This document shows, one piece after another, positions 13,201 to 23,353 of a DNA stretch of 64,000 bases (positions are counted from its first letter, which is position 1; every line of letters begins with the position of its first letter). This DNA comes from Lyophyllum atratum. Taxonomy: Eukaryota; Basidiomycota; Agaricomycetes; Agaricales; Lyophyllaceae. The position numbers and the translations under genes were made by a program. Under the pieces are notes generated by a model. That model saw only the letters and a program-made list of their open reading frames with translations. It was not told the DNA's origin and did no database searches. Where the stretch lies: the NCBI GenBank assembly GCA_014905825.1, contig JACGCN010000047.1, forward strand, positions 290,950 to 354,949, written 5' to 3'.

Positions 13201-14744
13201 GCACGTAGGCATAAGCAATACTGGCTTTGCTCCGTAGTCGGTTTCGTCGTTCCTAGAAATTGCAGCCACAAAAACCTCCTGTCCAATATGAACCTTGCCA
13301 TCCCGCACCGCTTTCGTGACGGCGCGAATGACATTGAGATCTTCACCCATCTTCACCGACGCCACCCCGGTCGCCGCATGTTCGCAGAGACCCGCGATAT
13401 CGTCCGTTCCGGGAAGATAGCAGAGTCTTCCGTCACTTGCGACCTCGTCCATAGAAAGTGTCATGCCAGCTTTCCGGTGTCCGGGAAGGACGTCCTTGAA
13501 CATGGTTTCAATATTCGCGAGGATGTCCGACATGTTGATTTGTCCAACCGTGATGCATAGCTTAAAGTTCTGGCGACGTTTGAGAATGGTAGTACGCGAC
13601 GGAAACGCGAACGGGGACTTCTGAAGAGCGTAGAGCGCAGCACCGCCGCCCAGCTCGTAGATAACGGCCGCAAGGTCTAACTCTAGCTCACTGAAATTCT
13701 TCGCATGATAGGTGCCTTCAAAAGCCTGCCTGATCATCTTGAACAACTTCTCCATGCTCCAGCTGTTAGCTTTCGAATTCTTAAAGATCCGATAGAGGCC
13801 TGGTACGTCTTGGGTTCCAACAAGGTCAAAAAGCGCGCGGCATGTCTCTTGGTGTACCCGGAGCCGAGAAATGACCTTTATGGCATCGAGGCGCTGGACG
13901 AGATCATTAGAAAAGATTGAGATACGAGAGGAAGAACATACTGCAAGCTTTTCCTTCTTCAAACTCTTCCCGATGTTTTCGATCTTCTGAACGGCTTGCG
14001 CATGGCTCAAGACGGAGCAATCCAGCCTTACGGGCGACTTTTCAGCGCGATCTTTGACAGCGTCGACAAATGGCCCCACTGCCTGGCATGCAAAACACGG
14101 GGTAGATGTGCTGAGGGATGTTTCGAGGCAGTCCTGAGATCGAACGCGTATAACCGTGTCGTGAGGATCAACGGAAACTAGATCATATCTAGGTTTGAAG
14201 CGGGATGTAGCATCGTGAATAGGAAAAGGATATGAGAGATATGGTGATCCCAGGGCCCATCGGAATGCAGCGCCTGGACAGGAATGGACCGAGGAAGGTG
14301 GCGAACTGGCGGGAGCGGAATATGAGGGAGACGCAGAATTGTTCAGCTGCGAGATAATTTGATCAATGTCGAGGCGCGAGATAATGCATTCTATGAGTCG
14401 TTAAGTGAGCTGTCTCTGCATGATAGGAAGTATCACGACGCACCTATAAGCTTCAATCTGCACTTCTGACCTCTCTGGTGCTGATGGAGTGCACTCCTCG
14501 AGTGCCGTTCCCGCCCAAGTTTGACATAAGTAGTACACCATGTACAAAGAACTTCACGAGTCCCTTGGGAAGCATCGCCTTTTTCAGAAGGCAAAGTATT
14601 TTTCGTCGTATGTAGTAGTTGATTTTGAGAAAGACGCAGAGAAATTAACGGAAGTGTAGCCAGTTGGAGTGGTGTAGTTAGACTTAAAAGGTGATGATAG
14701 TGTAGATTCAGAAGCAAAAGAACGTGGTTGCACCGCGTGTACAC
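10216..14744 (-). CDS. P-element/THAP9-like transposase-derived protein with N- and C-terminal zinc fingers
   Basis: This large, apparently intact gene encodes roughly 1,200 residues. A first exon carries a zinc-finger-like CTWC...HQHQRGQKC. A spliced linker leads to a long exon with LSMDEVASDGRLCY, SIASDGDPKRR and DLDYKHDMKRLCKLF (spliced near 12930). These resemble the acidic catalytic blocks and D..H..K segment of P-element/THAP9 transposases. Further on are SPKDAQDVPRAIKLL and VLFGRIRMIGGHSPN, similar to the LFG.IR..GG block of that superfamily. The C-terminus adds ACRICC...HMGEH and, after an intron at about 10776-10844, CGFCG and CRLC...HQHLQARH fingers. The stop is TGA at 10216-10218. 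The start is unresolved: the first exon stays open to 14744 without an ATG, so a short upstream exon is likely. The family assignment rests on motif memory. A domesticated gene is as likely as a live element. Confidence 0.65.
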
Positions 14745-14807
14745 TATGTACAGTGTTAGCTGGCCATTCTGTGAACGGTATGTTGCGTAGATGTCGCGAG
14801 GTGTAGA

Positions 14808-14836
14808 CGACGCGTTCTATAGATTAGAACGCGTCG
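14808..14836. repeat. 12-bp inverted repeat with 5-nt loop, each arm containing ACGCGT
   Basis: CGACGCGTTCTA (14808-14819) is followed by TAGAT and its exact reverse complement TAGAACGCGTCG (14825-14836). Each arm holds ACGCGT, the MluI cell-cycle box recognised by MBF in yeasts. It sits just upstream of the transposase-like gene's open first exon. It could be a promoter element, a hairpin, or an element-end sequence. Confidence 0.7.
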
Positions 14837-15547
14837 ATGGGCAATCGGTTATCGAGGGCGTAGCGAGCAAAAAAAAATCATGCCGAATTCAATCTCAGTC
14901 ACTTGCCGTATCGCGTGATCTATCCTAATAAGGTGCGAGGGTACCCCCCCCCAACAAATGTCAACAACGGTCGAGATCGGCGAATCTGACACCTCTTGTG
15001 CTATGGGCCTGGCTGACTATTCCTACGTACTTTCCCCATGCGTCACAGCTCCAAAACATTTGGGTCATATCCTCAATTTGGCCGTGAATTCGGTCATCCC
15101 GATCTCTCGTCCTTACGCCGGCATCGATCAACGGTTCCCTGGATCTGGCTCCAGGGCCCTATCTATTTCTCATCGCTTCAAGGCCCAGTTGTTCAGGAAA
15201 CCCCAACCGACATCTCCGGAACGTTAACGTCCTTCTTTTCCTCCCTGGGTTGCAGCTTCATCGTTGGGGATATTTCGTATGTGATTCTGGGATTTTTTGG
15301 CGTCATCTGGATCAATACTCATCTCAGGATAAAGCAACCGGGATCTCCACATCCAGCAGGCACACATTGGCGGTAATCATGCTAACGCTGCCTCTACGCG
15401 CGTTCTAATCTCCTCAAACCCAGCTTTCAAGGGATCACGCTTTTGCCAAGACTTATTGTCGTTCTGATATTGTCCCATTCCATTACCATTGGCTAGTTCT
15501 GGTTTAAATACGCGACCTCCGACAGGTATCTCTCAATAGAAATCACA
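14837..15547. promoter_or_regulatory. Upstream region of NIS synthetase B
   Basis: About 0.7 kb precedes synthetase B. It contains a C-homopolymer at about 14944-14952 and AGGATAAAG near 15327. An inverted CCAAT box (ATTGG, 15488-15492) lies about 56 bp before the ATG, a similar distance to the one before synthetase A. Two open frames at 14958-15376 show no protein family features and are not called. Confidence 0.4.
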
Positions 15548-17734
15548 ATGTCTTCAGGTTCCGGATTACCTCCATTGCAGCATGCAGCCTTCGCCGTCAT
15601 CTCCCGTATCATCTCATGTCTCGTAACAGAGCAGCTTCTTCGTGGCATCTACATCCCTATCGCCAACATTCCTCGAGCGACTGGGGTACTGGTCGTACTA
15701 TCCACGCATCTAATCTCGGAGAAACCTATCATAAGTCGGTCTCTTCGACCAAGCGATATCTTCGCAATCGTTGCCCTCCGCCACGCTCCTGTCTTCAGTG
15801 GCACGGCAGCGTACAAACATGGCCGTGCCGTTGGACTCGTTGATCCACTCGACATGTTGCCTGAAATATTCGAGCTATGTGAGACCGTAACAGGTTACTC
15901 TGAGCGTGTATGTCGTCCCCTCGCACTCCATCTTGTCCTGAATTGACGTCATCAATTACAGGACGAATTTCGCAATGCCATCATATCCTGTTTCGTTCCA
16001 CCTCCCTGGGAGCTCGGTTGCTTCACAACTTTAACGGAAGTCGTCAACCCGGTACAACTATGGAAGAAATTTGTCGATGGCGTTGTCATTCAGGATGCAC
16101 TCCGCGTAGCGATTGAGAAAGAGATTCAAAGCTCTTATGACTACCAATGTATGTGCATCATCGATGTAGACCTATGTAACCCCTCTAACAAGTATCCAAG
16201 TGTCTGCTTATAGAAGCCCTCCACGATGTCCATCCTTGATCTCCACACCTATCGAATGGGAGCAAAGTCTCGTTGCAGGTCACCCTACCCATCCGGTAAG
16301 TTATGATTCAAAGATGGGTAATAGGTTGATGGATTCTAATTCAGTGGACAGATGCATCGTGCTAGAATGCTTCCTCTGAGCGTGTCGAATTATGACTGGT
16401 ACCATCCCCGAATTCGATTCGTCCGCGTAGCGAGGTCCAACATCAAGATTTTGGGGCCGTTCGAAGAAGAAATTCGACGACTGGCGGAGACGGCCGCCGA
16501 ACGGTGTGGACAGCTGCTTCCCTGTGACTCATCTTCTGTCGTGATGCCCGTCCACGAGCTGCAGATTCCAAATATCGTTGCCAAGTTTCCTGATGTCGAA
16601 GTTTATCACCCTGACATCAGTGTGCAAGCCCTTGCCCAGTGCAGCATCAGGTGTGTACGCCGATTGCTCTCCTAATGTATAACACTAACAGATAGAAATT
16701 CTCACAGGACCGTCGTAATCCCGGAGCTCCCTGGGATGGCTCTAAAGCTGTCTGTCGGTGTCAAAATTTCGTCCGCCCTCAGGACTATTTCGCACTTCAC
16801 GGCTGATTTTGGACCACGATTTTCGGCGGACATCGTACCAAAACTCACCATCAATCCCCACATTCTATCTATTGCTCGGGAGCCCGCAAGTGCTGTTTAC
16901 ACGTCGGCCGATCCAGAGCTTGCAAAGCATTTCACGGCAATTCTCCGAGAGGAACCCCAACCGGAGAAAGGCCAGGCAGTCATCGTAGCGGCCGCCCTTC
17001 TAGAAATGGACCACGCCGGATTACCCAGTGGCGTATCGGCTGTGGAGCACGTTTTCAATCTCAAGACTTACGAGCAACGTGCGACATTTCTAAACAGGCA
17101 AGCCCGCTATCCAAGGATCGTGTAACTCTTAAAGCTTATAAACGTCCTCGGTACATAGGTATATCCAATTAGCGTGCGAGGCTCTGCTCCCTCCCCTCAT
17201 TCACAATGGCCTCGCATTTGAGGCCCATGCTCAAAATGTTCTCGCTCGCTTCGATATAATCACTGGGGAACCGATTGGCTTCGTCATTCGTGACCTCGGG
17301 GGTCTTCGCGTCCATCCAGAGACCCTTCGTCGGTCAACCGGCGTTGACTTCAAATTCCTTCCGGGACATTGTGTCGTCACCGAGACCTTGGAAGAGATCT
17401 ACCCCAAGTTCTATCACACCTTCGTCCACAACCACATGCAGCGAATGATCCGAGTCCTTGGGTTGCACGACGATGGTCGTGGGTGGGAAATGCTGCGCGA
17501 GCACATGGGGACTTCGATTCCGGACAATCATGAGCTTCGGAAGATTTGGTTGAGCCCTGACAGCAAATTGTTGCCGTCGAAGTGTCTTATGCGGATGAGA
17601 ATGCGCGATTCCTACCGAGAGGTGACTCCACTATTTTTTCTCCATGCAAATCTCAGTCTAATCCCAAGCCCTTCCAGATGGTTTACAGTCCTTTCCCGAA
17701 TATGATTCAATACCGCCCCGAACAGACGACCTGA
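15548..17734 (+). CDS. NIS siderophore synthetase B (IucA/IucC family), paralogue of A
   Basis: This is a second ATP-dependent NIS-type condensing enzyme of about 600 residues in some seven exons. The start MSSGSGLPPLQHAAF aligns with synthetase A through SCLVTEQLLRGIYIPI and LVDPLDMLPEIFEL. The motif GHPTHPMHRAR is assembled across an intron just before 16352. Compared with A (MHKTR), the conserved Lys position is Arg. VHELQIPNI, LKLSVGVKISSALRTI, the spliced block GLAFEAHAQNVLARFD and IRDLGGLRVHPETL follow. The last exon (from 17678) reads MVYSPFPNMIQYRPEQTT and stops with TGA at 17732-17734. All blocks are in frame across good splice sites, so the gene looks functional. Two related enzymes could perform sequential condensations on one scaffold, as in aerobactin-type pathways; this is inference. 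Confidence 0.9.
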
Positions 17735-17869
17735 AGTGTGATTTGCAACCCTTAATTTGCCCTTTTTATACTTATCATCCTATATACGCATTATTTATCA
17801 ATCCAGAATTCTCTTGGGTTCTTCGCTCAAACCTTCAGCCTGGCAGGAATCAGAATCGTCTAGCGGATA

Positions 17870-17878
17870 ATCAGATAA
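17870..17878 (+). promoter_or_regulatory. ATCAGATAA, iron-GATA-factor type site 1
   Basis: This is an exact match to ATCWGATAA, the extended GATA motif described for fungal iron repressors (SreA/Urbs1 class). It lies 136 bp past the stop of synthetase B and about 275 bp before the C2-gene ATG. Binding is inferred. Confidence 0.5.
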
Positions 17879-17926
17879 GATGGGTAATCATCTTCAGGTG
17901 ACGACAACGATCAGAGCCTTGATGTG

Positions 17927-17935
17927 ATCTGATAA
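17927..17935 (+). promoter_or_regulatory. ATCTGATAA, iron-GATA-factor type site 2
   Basis: This is a second exact ATCWGATAA match, in the same orientation and 57 bp downstream of the first. A pair this close is unlikely by chance in a window of this size. Binding is inferred. Confidence 0.5.
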
Positions 17936-18152
17936 GATTTACCACACGATGATACTGACAACCGTGTACATCATCCTAATCAGGAACAACTTGAAGAAGC
18001 TATCAATAACCACCACACAGTCGCTCCACGCTTAGCAGAAGGTCCACCACGACGCGCCCTGGAATAATATTCTGCTTAGACCACTCAATACGCGTTTGAG
18101 GGTCGGTTCTATTTACCCAACCCTGAGCATACTGTACTTGGCCACGAGTACT

Positions 18153-19754
18153 ATGTCAAATCGAGAAACGGAACTGGGTACCCTAATCGTCGTTGTTCTC
18201 AAGGCAAGAAATTTGAACGACAAACATTCCTTCTACAAGCAGGATGTATTTGCGCAGGTTTCCTTGAACGGCAAGTGCTTCCTCCCGAAGTTCTGGAATT
18301 CACAATTTACCTCGTGTATCAATTAGGTGTTACCAAACGAACCCACGTCGATGTCAAAGGGGGCCAGCACCCTGAATGGGATGCAGAGATTCGGTTTCCG
18401 GTCATGAAGCAGTCCCAGGATAAATCCAGGAAGCTCGAGGTTGCATGCTTCGCTAAGGAGCCTAGGTCTGATGACATCTTGGGCAAGGGAGCCGTTGACA
18501 TTACGGACACGTTGAAGACGGGGGAGTTTGATGGTATGTTCGCCTTTGCACCTCCAGATGCCGAATCCTGGTTGGGGTTAACCTGGAACAAATGCTGCAG
18601 ATTGGGTTGGCCTTGATGTCGATGGGGTTGTTCGTGGAGACCTGTATCTAGAGATGACTTTCTTTTCAAATACTCCGGCACCCACGACTTCTCTGGCACC
18701 TCAATCTCTGGCACCTCCATCTAGCAACTTGAACAGACGACCTTCCAAGCTGGCGCCATCAGAAAGGCTCAGTCGCCATCCTCATCCATCCGCTCCATCC
18801 GCAGTTCTTCATAATCTTTTGAGTGACAACCCTAGGAAGGACCAAGCACAATGGAGTAATGCACCTAGTTCTCATGGTCACCATCTGGCGCCATCGCCTG
18901 CGTCTTCTAGATCTTCCTCTGCCTCGTCCATCAAGCGGGCCGACTCGCCGCTGCCACCTCTTCCCGCAGGGGTATTCCCACCAGCAGCGGCACCTCTTCC
19001 TTCCACTCTTTTGCCAGGTGGTGGAAGGCCGCGACCCCAAAAGAACTTGACGCCCCACGTTACACCCGATCTACCTGCGACTCTACGCCCCGGGCCTGGG
19101 AAGCAAGTGGCTCCTCTTTCCATCACATCGGCCCATGCGCGACCTTCGACTTCAGTATCCCCATCCCCTCATCGTGAATATTTTGCGGCACCTAGCTCTC
19201 CAGCTTACAGGCCTGTCGTTGCGCAGCCTGATACATCGTACGGCGGTGTTGTACCGAACCCAAATCCGGCCCCCAATCCAGCTTATTACGCTCCTCCGCC
19301 ATCGCAAGCCACATCCCAACTCTGGGCGCCAGAGGGCGCCACGGCCGGACCATTGTCATTTCCTGTTCCCACAGTCGCTCCAGCACAGAGCGGCCCCAGT
19401 TACCACTCAGTCTACACGGCACCTGAACCGCCTCTATCATACCAGCCTCCCGTGAAGACAAGTGAATTACCCGATCCATATCTTCAAGCTCGCTATCAGA
19501 CGCCGCTACCTTTACCCACTGGATCCACAAGTCCCCCTCGTGGCCGTCAACCTTTGCCACCCCGCGAGAACCCAGACCAAGCTCGCCTTGAAGCACTCCG
19601 ACAGATCGAAGGTGAATCGGCAAGGCGCAAGGAGCAGGAGGAGAAGGACCTTGCCCTGGCAATGCAACTAGATCGGGAGTTGAACGTGGAGGATTCGGAG
19701 CTGACTCCCACGCCTAGCGACAGGAATACATCGAATATGCCTGGAGGTTGGTGA
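18153..19754 (+). CDS. C2-domain protein with proline-rich tail, Inn1/Fic1 (ingression) type
   Basis: An N-terminal C2 domain (about residues 8-135) starts TLIVVVLKARNL and continues FYKQDVFAQVSLNG, GGQHPEWDAEIRF, FAKEPRSDDILGKG and DLYLEMTFF. A long Pro/Ser-rich tail with many PxxP-like stretches follows, then a charged helix EGESARRKEQEEKDLALAMQ. C2 plus PxxP is the architecture of Inn1/Fic1, which act in cytokinetic ring ingression and septum formation, the tail docking SH3 proteins. Start ATG 18153 (MSNRETELG) is chosen over an upstream ATG because it begins directly before the C2 domain. Intron 1 (18271-18326) uses a GC donor (AACG|gcaagt). Intron 2 ends before the exon reading DWVGLDVDG. 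The two perfect GATA-type sites lie in its promoter, so it, rather than the siderophore gene, could be their target. Confidence 0.8.
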
Positions 19755-19967
19755 GGGACATGTCGATGTCATACCAGGTTTGTATGAGACATATTACCCG
19801 TGAGCATCCCCGTGGACGTCCTTGATGACACCATCAAATTCGAGTGAGAGAAACAGGAGTTACATTTTATGGCTACGTGTATGTACTGTCTAATTTAATT
19901 CGTGAAATCCAGAAATTACATGGGTATATATATATTCGTCCGAATTAAAAGGCAGTAGATTCCTCCT

Positions 19968-20946
19968 TCATGCCTGTGACATTGGTCGCATGCGGTAAAT
20001 ATCATGTGCACGGAGGCGATCTCTGCTATATTCGCCTTTGTGAACTTGCTTCGCTTGCCTGAGGTCGTAGTAGAAGGTGAGCAGATAGAAAGTGAATCCA
20101 AATGCAATCGCCCATTCTAAAACACCTTTGGAAGCAAGAGTGGTTAACCTTGTTCTTCACATTTTCTATTGACGAGCGTACCTCCTGCATCGACACTTTT
20201 ATATAGAGCTATGCCGAACGCGATGGCCATCAGGATGAGAATAGTGGCGATTATTGCTTTGGCGATGTACGCAGTCTTAAGTTTACGGATTTCCCGAAAG
20301 TCTTTGCTGATCCAACGGTACTAAACAGGAAATCGGATCAGAATCATCCTTCTTGGGAAACCTTGCATTGATGCGAATACCTCAATTATAGTAAAAATGG
20401 CGCTAAGTGCTACGCCAACCATAAACATAAGCAAGAAAACTCGGTGAGCGGTTGTGTGCCGTTTGGTGTCAAAAATGGTGAGCAGGATAAGCCCAGCTCC
20501 GCCAATCACGGAGCCTAGGATGGCAAGATAGCAGAAAACAGTCTCTCGTCTTCGCATACCGGGCGGCAGTCTGTCATATGGCACGCGATCAACATTTCCG
20601 TGTATATGAAAAACGATTAACACGAACTCACCGGCCAGTATGCCGGAGTAAGCGTTCCACACACAGACACAAGACGAATCCCACACCCGTAATGGAGCCA
20701 CCGGTGATGAACAATGGCTTCAGGATATCGGCGCCGACGTCAGATATATACGCGATTTTGCCGTCCTGTGAGACGTAGTGCGGCCGACCTGAGGCGAGCC
20801 ATGTAATTAGCATAGCCCATAACATGCCTTCGAATTGTCAGCGAACCATCAAGATGTAAAATGGCAGGAAACTTACCAAACCACACGATTGAGGTGACAA
20901 CTGGAATCCAGACATATGCCCAATGGTGATAACGATGTGAGAACAT
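19968..20946 (-). CDS. Frag1/DRAM/Sfk1 family multi-pass membrane protein
   Basis: This is a membrane protein of the Frag1/DRAM/Sfk1 family, whose members act in plasma-membrane lipid organisation and PI4-kinase signalling (yeast Sfk1) or autophagy (DRAM). ATG at 20946 gives MFSHRYHHWAYVWIPVVTS. Spliced blocks follow: LWAMLITWLASGRP, ISDVGADILKPLFI, a hydrophobic span near VGFVLCLCVERLLRH, YLAILGSVIGGAGLILLTIF, then FLLMFMVGVALSAIFTIIE. After an intron come RWISKDFREIRKLKTAYIAKA and the last helix EWAIAFGFTFYLLTFYYD, ending in RMRPMSQA with TGA at 19968-19970. Five to six hydrophobic helices and the conserved ISD.G motif support the call. All exons join in frame. Confidence 0.8.
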
Positions 20947-23353
20947 CAATCAAGCCTCTTTTTTTGGTCGGTGTCTATTGAATGTGGGCCTCCGTTCTAC
21001 TCCCAGTGGGAGATACAGCGGTTGGTATGAGTTTTGAAGTGCGGATCTACTGGTCTCTGATATAACTTGGTTGCGGCTGACCCAGGTGTTCGACGTCATT
21101 GGTGTGAGCATGATCGATTGTGAAGAAACATCCAAATTTGTCTATCGGCAGAAGTGACGAACGTCATATATCGATGAGTATTTATGTTGACTCCCCGAGC
21201 ATCACTGAACACATGTTGTCCTTGCAGTCTACGTGCCGGAAGCGTGCAGGAATACGCAGCCTATGAACCAGCTAGGATGACTTTTTCCATCGTGTCCCGT
21301 CGCCGCCGTGTCCACGCCATGTTGGAGTCGTGGCAGTGGCATCAGTAAATCACCTCGACAGTCCGTCATCAAACTGGGATACTTGATTCCAAATAACCGG
21401 GCTTTTCTGCTTCGTACCTATTGTAAGAAGCAATGGTAAACCCAGCGCAAGGGAGTACTGGTCGCAGAGGAGGTCCGAGTTACGCGGAACGAACTTTCTT
21501 TGTATACGATAGCTTGTATCGCCTTCCCAAGCTAACATATGAATACGCCTTTCCAAATTCGTCCAACCTTTCTTCGGACTTGACTTGGCGATTCTGCACG
21601 TCCCCCCTTCTTTGCCAGTTCTGTTGTTGTGTCTCGAGTTTGTTCAACGAATCAGCTGCCCACATGGATCGGACCCTTTCCAACGACCTCAATACCACGC
21701 GTATTAACATCGAAAAGCGACATGGATTACTCACGCTGGTGCATCATACTGACTGCCGACGAAGATAGGCCCCAGTCGCACGGCCATCGCGGAATTCACC
21801 TTTGATTTGAGTACATTCGTCACTAATTTGTGCGGTTAGTAGGCGGCTCAAAGTCTCTGGACGTGCGCACCACCTGAAGTTGACCACCGGGTCTGGTCTT
21901 CTCCACGCTAATTCGACGGCCGATTTGGAATAATCAAAGCCTATTCCCGACTTGTCATGCGTTACTCAGGCTTTGGTGCCTTCTACGGTGCCGCGATACT
22001 CGTAGCCAGGGATAACCTGCAACCCCAGAATCTGGTGAAAATTGTGCATGCCACTCACACGCGACCCACATCTTCGACCACCAAGTTCCAGGTTCATAGT
22101 GGAACCACCGATTCCCACCTCTTCATTCGTACCATAGGAGAAGTCTACTAGCGTATGATGGCCGGGTTGGCTTCATGAAAAAAGCAAAGAATGGTCTTCG
22201 CGACTTTTTTTACTTGTGGGGTCCTCAAGGGACTGCCCGGATGAACCATATGCTACACAGTTTCTTTCACATATTACCAAAGATTCGAACTCCAACGTTC
22301 AGCTGTTCTACCTGGGTTTTCGCTTATTTTCGCAGCTGTTTCATTCGCCATGTTGGGTCGGACCTGGACGACGTGGGTATTCCTTTCTATCAGACTTTCT
22401 CTCATGTTGAGAACCGTATACGCATACCGTATCAGTACGTCGCCCTCCCAGCGCATGCGCTTATACCATTCGGTCTTATACATAGTTTTAGCCCACGATA
22501 GTCTGAGTTTTAGAACCTCCATCGAAGACGGCCATCTAGCGAAGAAGCGTTCACGTATAATGTCGAGACTGTACATCAACAGGAAATGTACTTAGATGCT
22601 CCTCGGAAAAACATTAGCGCTTGGATATCACCTCTAACCATGAGCTCGCAATTGCCTGAAGGAGGGTGAACCTTAGTCCTGTTCCTGTTACACGTTCAGC
22701 ATCTCTGACGTCGGTCATGTCAGTGAGCACTTCCTACTGAGTCCTGCGAGTTGCCTAACACCAGTTGTAGATCGATTTACAGCACTGCCCGGCACCGCCG
22801 GATCCCGGCCCGTATGACGTCTGAAACGCTGTCCAAGTTCTACAATCCTTCCGAGTCATTATCGACAGCTGGACTTCTAGCTTGTGTGTCCACATATCAG
22901 CTATGAATGATGCAGCTACTTGTCACCATGTGTAGGGCGCTGTCGCTTTGCCACGCTGGTCGATGTCTACGTTGATTGAAAAATCACTGCAATTTTCAAC
23001 TGGCTCTGTAATCTGCCTGGATGGCGTCGCTCATTTGATCCCGAGCTTGGTTCGTATTCTGATCCTCCCCTTTCGGTTTGCTCTCCTTTGCATCGTGTCT
23101 TTACATGAGGCGACATCAAGGATCGTTGACTGGTCAGTTCTGTTTTGATGACGTGAAAGGAGGATCTTTAGCACTATATCACGGCTATGTGTACCTATCT
23201 GCCATCCGTCCCATGTTCGAAGAAAGAAGCTCTTCAGATGATACTCACGCACTTCGGCGACTGTGAATAAAAGCAACCTCGAAGATTCAAGATAGTCAGT
23301 ATACTTTTCTTCACGTTCCTTCCCTTCGCTCTGTTGTTGAGCAACTGATAGCG
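20947..23353. other. Gene-poor stretch, no gene recognised
   Basis: This 2.4 kb stretch lies between divergent genes. Several open frames of 60-111 codons occur on both strands, but none has recognisable motifs, consistent splice sites or continuation. It may hold promoters, a decayed gene or a lineage-specific RNA; I cannot tell which. Confidence 0.5.

Larger units (their letters stand above)
17735..18152. other. Intergenic region between NIS synthetase B and the C2 gene
   Basis: These 418 bp contain the 3' UTR of synthetase B and the promoter of the C2-domain gene. The notable content is the pair of GATA-type sites listed separately; no open frame of note is present. Confidence 0.6.

Noticed and set aside
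18759..19126. Minus-strand Arg/Gly-rich frames opposite the C2 gene tail.
   Set aside because: Shadows of the proline-rich coding sequence on the plus strand.
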